The notes beneath the pieces are model-generated. The model did not search any database. It was not told the origin of the DNA and saw nothing but the letters and a program-made list of their open reading frames with translations. 64,000 nt of DNA from Akebia trifoliata (Eukaryota > Streptophyta > Magnoliopsida > Ranunculales > Lardizabalaceae), in NCBI GenBank assembly GCA_017979445.1, contig CM030708.1, positions 30,475,613 to 30,539,612 of the forward strand. Reading direction: 5' to 3'. Shown one piece after another: positions 1 through 13,248 of the stretch; within the stretch, counting starts at the first letter, position 1; every line of letters begins with the position of its first letter. Both the position numbers and the translations under genes were made by a program.

Positions 1-202
1 ATCTATAGATTGCCACATTAGCACAGTGTTGAACTCAATGTCCAATGAAGGTAATATGGCACGACTATTAATCGGAGGGATTTAGAAAATACCATAAAAA
101 AGAATGTTTTTGTAATTTTAAAAACAAACATGATCTTAAAGTTGTAGGATTGTAATTCTATTATTTTTTTTTACAAAAATGATATTGATAGTGTAATATT
201 TA

Positions 203-1039
203 GAGAAAATTACTTAAAGTGCCCTCACGAAGGGACTTCTTTCTAAATAGCCCCTAAGTTTTGGGTGACATCTTAATACTCCATTTAGTAAACTTTTCCT
301 TTCTTAACAATCCCTAGATCTCGTCTCACCTATATAAGGTATTTGAAATATCCAAACTGTACTTTTCTCATCTTCTTCGTATAGTTAGGTTTTCCAACGA
401 TGATTGCAATCATTTCCGATGATCTTTGATCATAAATGATGAATGAAGAATGATATTCTCTTAGTTTTGAACATCCAGACTTTTTTTTTTTTTTTATGAT
501 TTAAAAAAAAAAAATTGAAGATCAAAATTGATATTCATTTTTTTTAATGATTACATCATAACTTTTTGATTTGCAACTATAATGGTTTACATTATAGCAT
601 CGAGTTCACCATTTTTACAATGAGTAGTAAGTTCATTGATGTTGGAATGCAAATCGGATTTTTCATTATTTTTTCTTTTTTTCCAATTTCCATCCTTAGT
701 TAATCTACTTGAAATATCAAAAAATGCATAAATTATTATTGCAAATCATAAAAAAAAAATTGAATCTCAACTTCGTTCTTCAAATTTTTTTTATATATTA
801 TAAATCATCGAAATAAATAAATAAATACATCTAGATGTCAGAAATTAAGAGAATATCATTCTCCATTCGTCACTCATAAGTAAAGATCATTGAAAATTAT
901 CTAAACATGTGAAGAAGATGAGAAAATGGTAGTTTGGATATTTCAAAGTTTATTAATTGTCCTGCCAAGCTACAGTTAAAATTTTAGGGACTATTTAAAA
1001 AAAAAAACCCTACATGATGGTCTTTTAAGTAATTTTCAC
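203..1039. mobile_element. MULE-type MITE, 837 bp
   Basis: The two ends are inverted repeats of each other: AAAATTACTTAAA near the left end reappears reverse-complemented near 1028-1036, and the match continues about 60 bp inward around a 'tttctaaatagcccctaa' block. It is flanked by TAATATTTA (194-202) and TAAAATTTA (1040-1048), an 8/9 match, which is the target-site duplication length of Mutator-like elements. No coding capacity is visible. The element at 34253-35057 has the same ends and a similar length. Confidence 0.8.
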
Positions 1040-1218
1040 TAAAATTTAACTTGATAGGTAGAGCAAGTTTTGCCCATTCAAAGTTTGGTGTCAAATCACT
1101 TGTAGTGCGCCTTCTCTCATTATATTAGTCAAAGATAAGCAGAATTGATAGGACTTGAAATAATAGTATTATTTTTTTTTTTATCATAGATCTCATGCAT
1201 TAAAACCCTACCCATTTT

Positions 1219-1418
1219 TTTTTTTTTTGGATAGGTCAGGGAGTATCCCCACCTCAAGTGAGACTAGTCTACCTCGAGCCGCACGCACCATCCCACCCTG
1301 TCATGTGTTACAAAATGTAAATAGTCATTATATGTGGAGGGGCATATAGAGACTCAAGTTACAACTTGAGAAGTAAACCCAGTCGTGCCTTACCATCTCA
1401 ACTAACCCCTAGTGGATC
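1219..1418 (-). mobile_element. tRNA-derived SINE with 14-bp target-site duplication
   Basis: ACCCTACCCATTTT occurs exactly at 1205-1218 and 1419-1432 and brackets about 200 bp. Read on the minus strand, the insert starts with an RNA polymerase III A-box-like motif (TAGTTGAGATGG, just inside 1418), has a degenerate B-box-like stretch about 50 bp on, and ends in a poly-A run, seen as poly-T from 1219 on the plus strand. This is the structure of a plant SINE. The copy at 33579-33815 looks related. Confidence 0.8.
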
Positions 1419-1912
1419 ACCCTACCCATTTTGTTTCATTCACTGCTGCCAATTTTATCTCATAATACTTTGAAACAAAATGAACACTGGAAATGTTAAT
1501 TCTGCAACAAATACTAATGCTTCGAAATGCATGTATTATTATTATTATTAGGGACAATCAGAGGTGTTGACAGAAATTCTTATCCTCGATGTTGGTCATG
1601 ATGCCAAATGGTCGCGTGGCACACTCTTTTGAACCATTGAGCCCATGAAATTTCAGTCCAACCTTTGTGGACCACCACAACAAAAATCAGCTTGATGGGT
1701 GGTTTGTGCCCAAAGGATTTGAACATATTACCGACATGAGCTTCAACGCTTAAACTTGTTTACCATGGGCTTTGGTTCAACAAAAAAACAACAAAAAATC
1801 TCATATGCATTATCTCTAAATTATAAATCAAGCTGATTTTGATGTGAATTTCAACCAAGAGTTGAACCAAAAATTCTTGCAATCAGTAGACCTATAAAGT
1901 ATGTTGTGCGGC

Positions 1913-2226
1913 TGATAAATTTGGGGGTCTTACTCAAAATCAATTGGCAACAAGTGGAGAGGCCTAAGAACTTATAAGGAGAGAGACAAGGTTATTTGTG
2001 TCTGATATGAGATTAAACTCAACACTCCCTCACATGCATGGGTCGGAGTGAGCCAAAGCACGTGGGGATACGAACTGAGTGACGAGGAGGAGAGAAAGGC
2101 CTACTCTGACACCATGATAAGTTTGGGGATCCAACTCATAACCAATTGTCAATAAGCGGAGAAGCCCAAGAATTTATAAGTAGAGAGACAAGGCAATTTG
2201 TGTCTAATGTGGGACTAAACTCAACA
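1913..2226 (-). mobile_element. TRIM (miniature LTR retrotransposon), 314 bp
   Basis: Two direct repeats of exactly 112 bp (1913-2024 and 2115-2226) start TGATAA and end CTCAACA on the plus strand, so on the minus strand they have LTR ends TGTTGAG...TTATCA. The 90-bp interior has, on the minus strand, TGGTGTCAGAGTAGG right after the first LTR, close to the initiator-Met tRNA primer-binding site TGGTATCAGAGC. It has a purine-rich tract GTGAGGGAG right before the second LTR. There is no coding region, as expected of a TRIM. I found no clear 5-bp target-site duplication, and the LTRs differ at many positions, so the insertion is old. Confidence 0.85.
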
Positions 2227-5020
2227 TTGGCAATATTAATTTAACATGAAGAACTTGTATTTGTGTGGAATACTTAAGGACCCTTTTTATAATCATCGAC
2301 ATGGTAGTCAGCATCAACAAAATGAATACTGCTAGTACCATTATTGTTAATTAGAAGAAAGAAACACCTTAAATAAATTATAGTTATAAGTCATAAAAAG
2401 CTGCATAGTTGATATGGGGTAGTTGTGTTTAGTTAGGTTAAAAGATCCAATAAAAGTCACTTTAGAAGGGATAAAAAGGTTACTCAGGGCTTAGTAAGAT
2501 TCTTGGGAATGGAAGTTAATATCTTAAACAAGTCTATTTGGGTTGGTTTTGGGTGTGCTCTCTCAAGATTAGTTGAACCCTCCACATTATTGTTCTATGT
2601 GATTATTTTAATCATTCCACTAATCATCTTTCTTAATATCTTAGCTTCAAATTAGATCTCTCATCCCAATTCATACGTTTGAAGTGGCCAACAAGTACAT
2701 ATTTGATATGACTGAAAGCCATTCCAAAGGTGGAATCATGGTTGCCAGGGAGGTCACCTTAGGTTGCCATTGGAGCAGCTCTACTTTTAGAAGTGCTTTT
2801 AGAGTCCGTTTAAATACGTTAGAAATGTTTTTTTTTTTTTTTTTTAAAGTTAAACAGGTTATTTAAATTAATTTTTTTTAAAAAAATCTAAACCTTTTAA
2901 AGAGTAAAAAGAAATGAATTTCTACTTTCTAAAAAGTTTTTTTTCCCATATTTAATTTTTTTTTTAGAATTTATTCTCTTGGAATCATTATCTGAGTTGA
3001 GAGATAGGCCTATTGGGGACATTTGGGTCACTAATTGAAAATCCTAAGACAAAAATTTCATTCCAAATTAAAAGCTGTTTAGGGGGAGCTTCGACTTCTA
3101 ATCTGCTTTTAGATTATGAGTTCCATGAGGAACTCAATAGCTGAATCAATACCAAATGATGACTTGACCCCGGAAAACATACTCTTTCGAGGGTCCACAA
3201 GAAGAAATTTTCTCCATAGAGCAGCAATAAACACTACCTTAGTTATATACCCAATTAATAATCTATTTTCTTTTTGAAGGAAGCAGAAGCTAGAATGGAA
3301 TTCCAGATTCTACTAAGGTCAATATGTTCGATCAACTTTGTTTTTCGGTGCAATCCATAGATTAGATGAATAATTAATTAACCTAAGCTATAAAATGTCT
3401 CTTTCATTGGTTGAAGTTTTAATCCCCTCTAGACTCTTAATTTGGTCATATTGGAGTGTTAAAAAGGTTATGTTGGGTGGTTGAGTGTGATTAATTATAA
3501 ATTTATAACTATTATTTAAGTATGGAGGTGGGCCTAAGTGCACAAGGTCTACATGTTGATGCCTCTATGTGACACAAGAAGCTGATTTGAAAGTGATTAA
3601 TGATTGTACTTGAGATATTAGTTAATTGTAATTTTTCTATATTGCTCGACAAGTTGTGACCAGAAACACTAAAACAAATGAAAATTTGAAAAAGAGAATC
3701 TCTCTGTCTCTCTCTCTCTCTCTACTTCTCTTTGGTGAAGTGTTCCATTGCAGTGTCACTATCTTTTGTTTCATCCATTTTTGAAGTATGCTTCTATCTC
3801 TATTTGATATTTATATGATCTGTATTTTCAGCACTACAGATTTTCATAACCACTAGTGTGTATAAGTGCCCGGTCATGTACATGGGATGATATATACTTG
3901 CTTTCTCTAGCTGTTTTATCTATACTTTTATTCCCACTCATCAGAAGATTTGATAGATTAATTGATTATGATTATTGGGCCTTTGTGTATAAAATCTTGA
4001 TTAAGATGGATGCATGATAAGATTGGGAAAGACAAATTAAAAAAATAGATGCATTCGTAAAAATGTAGGAATACCCTCGACAAGAAATTCATATATATGT
4101 ATCCCTCCTTTATGAAATGTGTTGTGTAAATGTCTTGTATTCTGTTGTGTTACGCAGAACTGTGGGGATGTAAAATGTATGAGAAAATAGTGATCGTTCT
4201 TGTTCTGTTCCATGGACGTAGGCACACTGTAGAACCACATAAATCCTTGTGTGGTTGTGTTATCTTTGCTAGTTCGTTTTTTCACAAAATATTATAGAAA
4301 AAAGTGAAGGGAAGTCGATGATTCAAGTTTATATAACAAAGACCAATGGTAATATGGCATATAATACTCGAGATTTAATTTTCCCTCGAGGGTTTGTTTG
4401 GTTGTGCAAAAAGTCAGGAAAATGCAATTTACAAGTAATGATTATGAAAAATTCTTTTTTCGGTCTTTAAATGAAAATATTTTCCTAAATAGTCTGTCAG
4501 GAAAATGATCTTCTTGGCAGGATTGGAAAATCTTAAATTATTCTATCATGATTGTCCTTACCCCAAAACTAAAATACAAGTTTCTATATGAACATTTTCT
4601 AGCTTCCATCAAACATTTTTCAAGTAAATTCATTTTTTTTTAGATCATTTTTAAAAGAAATTGATTTTCCCAAGAAAAGTGTTTCTCTGCAATCATACAC
4701 CACCTTGGAAATTATGCTGAATTAAATATAATTCCATGACAAAATGTACTCTCATTGATCACTTATAATGAGAAGTTCATAAAAGAAAATGAGTAAAGTA
4801 ACTTTATGGATCAAGCAAACATAAATGGGTTTGGTTAACGTTATCTCTTTTGTCGTTTAAGGATGTTTGAATGGAATCTCTAATTTGGGTATAAAATTTG
4901 AAGATGAATGAAAGAATGCCTATTTGTATAAAAAATTAATGAAATCTGTAACCCATTAAGGAGACCAAAAATAATTAATTATTCAGTAAAATATAATCCA
5001 TCCCCTCTCTATCTAGTGTC

Positions 5021-5026
5021 TATAAA
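5021..5026 (+). promoter_or_regulatory. TATA box of the LBD gene
   Basis: TATAAA lies 72 bp before the ATG at 5093. With the usual 25-35 bp spacing, transcription would start near 5050-5060 and leave a leader of about 40 nt. A CT microsatellite lies further upstream near 3699-3722. This is inferred from position only. Confidence 0.5.
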
Positions 5027-5092
5027 CATGGTGATAGTTCTTGCTTTGGTTTGCAAACAAATTCATCAAAACAACAAACTCAATATCTCAAG

Positions 5093-5876
5093 ATGGCAGG
5101 TTTTGGATCTCCTTGTGGAGCTTGCAAGTTCTTGAGGAGGAAATGTGTGAGGGGTTGTGTTTTTGCTCCATATTTCTGCCATGAACAAGGAGTAACAAAT
5201 TTCGCCGCAATTCATAAGGTCTTCGGTGCAAGTAACGTCTCGAAGCTACTCACAAACCTTCCAATGAAAGATCGTTGTGAAGCAGCGGTTACAATCTCAT
5301 ATGAAGCTCAAGCCAGACTTCAAGACCCGATATACGGTTGTGTCTCTCACATCTTCGCACTCCAACAGCAGGTACATTCATCGGTGATTAGCCGTAGAAT
5401 TTGTTAAATGTAATGCATTGTAGGTGAAATTTAACATTCTTTTATGAATTTTTCAGGTTGTCAATCTACAAGCACAATTATCATCTCTAAAGGCACAAAC
5501 ATCCCAAGGCTTTATCAATGTGTCTACTACTTCAAGAACCCAAGATGACAAGTTATACAACAAATTTCCTGACAACCCCCAAGATTTCCAAGGTTTGTTT
5601 CATTTAGATGAGGCGAAGATGGCAGAGCAATTCCATCAAAATCAAACCAATAACATCGAAACCATGTCATACTCTGACAATGGGCTCACAGATCCAAACC
5701 CCACGACTTATTATCATTGTTCCGTCATGCCCGAAGAAAATGTCCAATGTCCTAGTTTTGAAGACCCTTCTCATGTCATGGCATCTCTCGACATGCAGAC
5801 AAGTACCATGAAATGGGCTTTCCAACATACCATGGACCTTCAATCAATGGAATTTGCCTATCTTCAGCATTCATGA
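5093..5876 (+). CDS. LBD29-like: LOB-domain transcription factor, class I (LBD16/18/29-like)
   Basis: Two exons, 5093-5371 and 5457-5876, encode 232 aa; the 85-bp intron has GT-AG ends and is phase 0. The reading frame is open upstream of the ATG, but only from a TTG, so the ATG at 5093 is chosen; it gives the usual short N-terminus. The LOB domain starts with the zinc-finger-like C-x2-C-x6-C-x3-C block (C8, C11, C18, C22). The GAS block ([10 protein letters not shown]) follows, then DPIYG, and a leucine-zipper-like coil ([14 protein letters not shown]) that the intron splits. The intron position after LQQQ is typical of the family. These are plant-specific nuclear DNA-binding proteins. Members closest in sequence (LBD16, 18, 29) act downstream of auxin/ARF7-ARF19 in lateral root and callus formation. 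The C-terminal 100 residues are Q/N/S/M-rich and poorly conserved, as usual. The subgroup is assigned from the domain sequence as remembered, so the exact orthologue is uncertain. Confidence 0.95.
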
Positions 5877-8800
5877 GACGATGGAGCCTCGGGGGAAGAT
5901 GATATATATGATTGGTTTAGATGTCTTCATCAATTTTGAAATGCTACCATATAAGTCCTCAAAAACGCGCTTTTGTTTTGTCGATAAGCTAGGCACCTAT
6001 ACAATTAGCCGACCTATAATTCACTCTATGAATGCTTTATTAGTTCTTCTGTAACCTTCGAATTGATAGAATAATAATGTAATCTTTACTGAAATTGGAA
6101 AAAATCCACAGTGCTCAAATTTGCTTGATATATATGGACCATATAAAGATCTATATTTTTTTTTTCAACTATTGAAGACCTATAGTTAGTTACCTAGTTT
6201 ACTAACATTGATGCTTCCCATACTAAACCTCATCTATTTATTCTTTGAAATCCAACATATTTCACACATTTGAAAGTATTATGCTCCACATTAATGAGCA
6301 TGGAAAAAGTCTACTAGGCAACCTATTGAGAAATAATTGACAACCACTTGATCTTTTTTTCCAAAGGATATTAAATAAAAATAAAAAAGTGATGCACAGA
6401 TATTCAGGGGCATACCCCCTACAATAAAAAAAAATTGGGATTCAAAGGAAAGAAAATGAACTCCAAAATATAGACTTGAAGCTAAATTGAACAATGCGAA
6501 AAATAAATTATCTAAAAATTTGAAATTAACCTCAAAATCTACTAAAGTGACACTGAAGCTCAAAAATAATAATCATAGAAATGCAACGTTGTTTTGGATG
6601 GCTAGATTTTCTTGAGCAACTCCAAAAACGTATATAATAATAGCCAAATGAATGCTTAGATCAAAATTTACACCCTGTTTAAACTCATTTTCTCAATTCT
6701 AGTCTAGATTTGAAGGCCCAGGGACCTTCCTCCTACTACTCCATAGATTTTATCTGATTCTGATGCGACATCCCTTTCATCGACCTCTTTGGAACAGACC
6801 ATCTCTGCCAAATGATCTTCCTGACTCGCAGCTACTAACCGCTTGATAGTGAAAAATGGAAAATTAATTTCTTAAATGGAAGAATCACCCATTGTTTGGG
6901 ACTGAAAATATGAATATTCATCATACTCCATTTTCTTTCTAGAAATGGTGTGAAAGATGATCTGTGAGGATCAAAATTTATTGGTTCAAAGTTACTTGAT
7001 TAAAGACTTCGATAACGGAAGTATTAGTATGTCGTCGAGGTTATCTTGAATTTTATTAGCTTTCAGTGCATATTTTGTATGTAAAAGATTTCAAATAACC
7101 CAAATTAAGATCCATGGCATTGTTCAGACATAGAATTTGTTGTTGTTTTCCACACAACCTTTGATGGAGTTGCATTCGTGGTTAGCAAACCTAACTTGTT
7201 CTTAGTTCTTTCACATAAATATACAAACCAAGAAAAATTTTAAGCACTCACATTCACCATTTAACCTTCTTGTCTAAGGGAAAACCTGTATTCTTAGTCT
7301 TCGGATAGTTTTGTTGATTTTCTAAGAGCTGCATTCATGAAAAATGGAATTCTATAGCTGAAGAGGCTTTCAAAAGATATTAGTACATCCTTTTGTCAAT
7401 TTGATCTTAAGAAGATCATCTTAATTTCTATGAATTTAGATAGAATTCAATGGAAGAACATAATTCAATAGGCAAACCCCAGACTTTTGGGTTATTACTA
7501 GAGATGCAAACAAGATCATACAAAAAAATTTATAATATTCGTTACAAAAGGGGTTGTACTAAATTTTATAATTAACATTGAAGTATCACAAGCATCACTT
7601 CAAGAGGTTCCAATCTGAAACCATTTTATGTAATTCTTCAGTGCAAAAGTAGATTCATCAAGTTTGGACATCTAACGTAACGAAGCATCGAACAAAGTAC
7701 TAGCCTAATATTTCAAGATTGTTCTTAATTTGATTAAGTTTGATGAAGCATTTGTTCCAAATTTTTACTCTGAAATAGCAAAAAGGGCCAGCACATAACA
7801 GAAATGTCATTGAGAAAGTTAACTTTGTTGACATGCTTCACATTATAAAAAGAGTCAACTAAGTAGGTTCTTAATTAAGGTGTATTGTTAGTGTTGGTTC
7901 TTGTTATTATAATGAAAGCATGGTATCCACACCTTTAGGGCAAACCCATACTCTATTAACTGACGAATAAAATATAGATCTCATATATGATAGTCCGTGA
8001 CGAAGATAAGTGTTCATTGATAATGGGATTATATTGCAATGAACCACCTAATAAGATTTGAATAGAGATATCTACCTAAGAAAATATTATCTAATCTAAG
8101 CAAATCCATCCTAAACTTCACGAGAATATGATATGGCATATCACATTAATTATACCTAATTACAGTGCATCATAACTCATACTATAAGTAGTTTCAATGA
8201 CAGATTTTTTTTTTTTTTTTTTTTTTTGAGTCAGTTTAGAAGATTTCTAATGATCATCAGGTAGCACTACAAGACATTAAAGTGTGGTACCACTAAGGCA
8301 GCATAAGCTTCTGTTTTCGAAAAATTCTGCACTTTCTATTCGAATCATGGCTAAAAGTTGATCAAACATTAATGAAGGGGCGACAAAAAATAAAAGAAAG
8401 AAAGAAAGAACAAAATAAGATAATGCTACTGGTCACCTCCTTACCCAACAACCTAACTTCTATGGGACATCATTTATTAGTATATTCTTGAAAGCATATT
8501 TATTTGAGCCATTGTTTTGTAATACAATACTAAACAACCTCTTTATAGATTACTTTGGATTCAAAGGTAGAAGAGGGGAGTCTCAACATTTTAACTCATG
8601 ACGGTTTTCTCTTTCACCTTGATTTCAATGATCAATTTTGTTTATATAGTGGCTCAAGAAAGAGTTAAGGAAGAAATACGATTTCGTCTTCGACTCTAAT
8701 TTTGGTATAAGCTATAGTAGATGATAATTACGATGACGATGATTATGATAATGATATAAACGATAATTATAGATAATGGGATATGCAGTGAAATTATGTC

Positions 8801-11800
8801 AGGTGCTCCTCAAGGACTTGGGAAAAAAAGGGCACATCAAGACATCATTCCCCTCCCAAAGCGCTACGGTTCGACGTAATGCAACAAACGTTTCATGTGG
8901 TCTTTTTATTCTATTGAATGGGAATAACCTAGGTGTTAGGAACTTCTTGAATTAGCCTTCAATTGCCGAGTGGGAAATGATGATTTAGGCCTTACTTGTA
9001 GAATTAGAAAGCAGCTGAAGGTGCCAACTTGCTAAGTTGGTTAAAGTCCCATCGTGTTGATACCATGACTTTTGTTCAAAACCCACCTTCACCTGCTAAT
9101 TATTAACAACTACTTTTGCTATATATCAAAAATAAAAAAGACTTTGGGGGTGGCTAACAAATTCCTCTATGTGATTGGTGTGCTTCACAAGTCGGGTTCC
9201 ATCCATCTTGTTCAAATTGTTGCGGATTCACTCATTTTTCTAAGCAATCTCCTCTAGCCTTCCAAGACATTCCCTTTCCGTTTCTTCACTCCTCTCTTAG
9301 CTATTCTACTTGACATCGTGCCAAGATGTAAGAATTCCGATTCCATTTATAAACCCTCAAATTCATGTAATATACCACTACTACTCAAAATCCACTCCTA
9401 TGAAAGATAGTATCAACCAAAGATACTCCAATGTTCACGTCAAATAAAGAATGGGCAACCTCAATTATATTCCAAAAGGATTAAATAAGTGTTTCGTTCT
9501 TCTCTTCTTATATTTATATATGATCAGGGCCTAAAAAGTTGTTTCTAGGATTTTATTTACAGAGACTTTAAGGTTGAATAATACATAAAATCCCTTAAAT
9601 AGACATTATGCATTGATAATCCATGTTTAGTATTATTTTTGAACAAATTATGAATTTTTGAACTAATTATGGTTATTTATATATGATAAGTCAAAGTCGC
9701 GAGATTCAAAAGGATGAAGTAGATAATTAAAGACATACATTACAATTCAAGACCTAAGATAAGACCCCGAACCGAAGACCAAAGTCAACAGGCCTACAAG
9801 CACTGTGGTGCGGTGATCTCAACGCACTTTGTCTCGAGATTCATATAATGTTGAGGGGATATGATTTATAACGTAGCAAGTTAGGATTCAGAGTCCATGT
9901 AAAACACGAAAGTGTTCCAAATCCTAAAGAAACTTTAATTTGGTCTTTATAAAAACCAGAGCCAAAAATCATCTCATCTCCTCTGAGATCATCTTCTCTA
10001 GTTCTTTTTTATTTTTCAATTTTTAGGTTTTTAATTTACTTTTTGTTCAAGTTTTATAAATAGAAGGAGTACTCTGCCAGTTTCAAGCCAAGATTAATAA
10101 AGGAGCATCACTTTTTTTTTCTTATTCTCTTCTTTTTTTATTTTTGCTTTTATTATTCTTGCTATTATCTGTGGCTAGACCTCCGTTAGAGAGGTCGATG
10201 AAACCTAAGCAAGATTATCTTAAATAATTTTATTTGTTTCTAATCATGCTTCAATGCTCTATTGTGATACTAATTTATTATGTAATGATCATTAGATATA
10301 AGACTTATTCTTATGATTTTGATAGTTTAATCTTAGATAAGTTCAAGTTAAACTATACTTTGTTAAAGATTTGATATTTGACATTTTGATTTTATCTTAT
10401 TAAATCTTATCAAAGAAATTAGGATCAATATTTGAATTAACATATTTCATTTTGCGATCCAATAACATTAGTTTTATTAATTGGATCGAGATAATAAGTA
10501 AAGAAGTAAATTAATAAGACGATATGTTTTGGAGGATTTGATTGATCTAATCTTTACGTTGTGATCTTATTTCTTATTCTTTTATTATTTTTAGTTTAGT
10601 TTAAAATTCCTTCTTTATTAGTTTTAAATCAGTTATTTTGAACTGTAATTGTTTTAAGTCATAAACTATAAATCAACGCTATCTTTGTGGATCGACCCTT
10701 GTTTGCTAAGGTTTTATTATTTTGTTCTTATTTTTATTGATAATCTACACCAAACAATAGATTTCATGTATTAGTTATCCTTGCTAAGTGTTTGTATGGA
10801 GTTTCTAGTATCTTTCTCGAATAAGTGAAATATCTAAGATCACGTCTTGTCTTCAATGATAGGATTCACATCCCTCCTCATCAGACAAAGCTAGTGGCAA
10901 GATTTTGGGGATTGATCCTACTTTTGGTTAAAATCCTTGGCCAATGATCGACTCCTTGGTTAGGATCCTTCATCAATTTGTATCTGAAGGTGACACATGT
11001 AGAGTACGGATTCATTATAATATGAGTCATGCTAGGGTGGCATTGAAATTTACTTCGAATTCTCACATTTCTGATGTGAGGTGATCACATAACCATAGAT
11101 GTGGTTCCTCGAGATATGAGAAAAAAGCATCTACTATTATGTGTGCACCTCCACGTCATAAATGTGAGTATCAGAGTAAATCCAATGTCACCCCAGCATT
11201 AGTGTTATAATATTTTCCTTACACCTGTATATTTCGTTAGACTAATGTAGCCCATTCATTAACCCAAGACCTATTTATTAGGCCTAGAGTTGCCGCTCCA
11301 CACAATCTAGCAAACGCTCGGGCTAGTTACCCCGTACATGAATGTATGGCCCATCTAGAGTTATGTTTAAAAAGTTCTAAAAGATACCAAAAAACATGGT
11401 TGGTGCTTTCTTGTTGGATTTGAGCATCTTTTCCACCATGGACTCATGAACTGCCTCATGGGGCCTATAATGAAAATGCTCAAATCCAATGGTAAAAAAT
11501 AACTAATTAAGCTACTTTTTTGAGTGTAGGTGTATTGAGGGGTAGGCTCAACCTGAGCCTTATGCACCAACCTTACAATGGGCCAAATTATAAGTTGTGA
11601 GACCAAAAAAAGTGTCCACCACCATCAACATAGTGTCATTTGTATTCTGAAATTCTTAAGAAAGACTGTTACTACCTTCAAGGTGCATATATAATTCGAT
11701 ATTATCGAACTCATCATACATATGCAATTCTTTTAGTTATCTAAGCTCTTACAATGCGGACTTGGTCGAGTTCTCTAGTCGATTAGATGTATCATGTATT

Positions 11801-13248
11801 TTCAAGTTTGACTACAGAGTCACCTTGAAATTCCATGGAGTCAACTTGGCCAAGTTTCAAGGTGACTTGTCCAATTTTAATAAACTAAAATTCTAACCAT
11901 GGTTTTCCATATGTAAGTAACCTTGATGTTGTCATGTGCTTTCAATCAAGGGAACATTTTGGCTATAGATTAGTAATTGTTGTGTTATGTTAGGTAAACA
12001 ATACTTTCTTTTAGGCAAGTAGGTCATATAATGAGTCAAGGATGTGTTTCCTTCTCATACAATTAATTAGAGCTTCTATCTTATCTCTCTTGACCCCACA
12101 TAAGTGGACTTAATTACTTCAATCAATGTTATTACTAGCCCCATCCCATCTTGTTTAAAAACATGAAAATTGGAACCCCACCATATCTTGAAAATAAAAC
12201 ATTAAACTTGGAATAGCAATTGAAAACTCAATTAGAGGAATGACGATGAATCAAAGACTCCAAAAGTTACCATATTTTGGTTATGAGATTCTTATAAATA
12301 TAATTTTATTTATTTATTTATATACTATGGTGATAAATTATAAAATTTTGTTTTCTAGTGGTCAAATTGAGCATCTTATACTTATACTTATTCAAGAAAT
12401 ATAAAAAATGGAGGAACTACTATAAGGATGTTCTAAAATATAATTAGTAACTGAAAAATGGATGCATTTAATGATGGGCAGGGGGAGGAAGTAGACGAAT
12501 TACTAATTGGAATTGATTTAGATTACGTTTATCAAATTATACCAAGGATTTGTATGATTAAGCCAGAAAATAGGCGGTACAACTGATAATAGGTCCACAT
12601 CCAACCGGATTCTGTAAGAAAGTTGGCTCTGTTCAAAGAGAATCCAGATAATATGAAAGAATCGTCCGTTATATGAAATGGTTCAACCGTTGAACAAAGT
12701 GAACCGATTTTAAGCTATTCAACCTTGTCTTCAATCTATTGCTCAAAAACCCATGATTTTTCAACATGGAAAAAAAAAATTCAGCAGTTTTGACCTTCCC
12801 AAAAATCCTATCGTATTCTTGAAGTTTGATTGATTGAATGTTGAAGGATAGAGAATCTTGAGCTTGAATATAAGGGTGAAAATAACTTGTCTTCGAAAAG
12901 GAACATTGTAATAAAAGCACGCCGGTGAACCTGAGTTATCTCTGAAAAGTAGGGATTATTTGAGGAAAAGTGCTCTGTTCAAATTTCATTTTTATTCAAG
13001 AAAGGAGATATGACGAAAGTTCCATAACTTATAAAACTAATACAAATCTTGTTCACTAACAATACCAATGTCAAGAATTCTCACTTGAACTTGAAAATGA
13101 GTGATCTTCTATACCGCCATTCCCAGAGCCTCTAGTAGCACAGCTGAAGAGCGATGGACTCTCTGCCCCAGTAATGGTGGAACTCAAAACAGTACGAAGT
13201 TATATTTCACAATTTTATATGGTGTTAATGATGTAGTATAGATCTTTG
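5877..13248. other. Intergenic DNA, no gene recognised
   Basis: AT-rich DNA whose longest open frames (under 95 codons) show no family motif. The LBD 3' end probably lies within the first 250 bp (AATAAT signals near 6070). About 9685-10740 looks like the remains of an LTR: it has a TATAAAAA stretch near 9950 and a block near 10690 (TTTGTGGATCGACCC) of the kind seen in plant gypsy-type elements, but I found no second copy. About 11050-11185 is an imperfect fold-back similar in layout to the MITEs further right. No tRNA or rRNA was seen. Confidence 0.5.

Noticed and set aside
9031..9110. Possible tRNA or SINE head (GTTGGTTAAAG ... TTTTGTTCAAAACCC)
   Set aside because: Box-like motifs are present but there is no cloverleaf, tail or target-site duplication that I could find.
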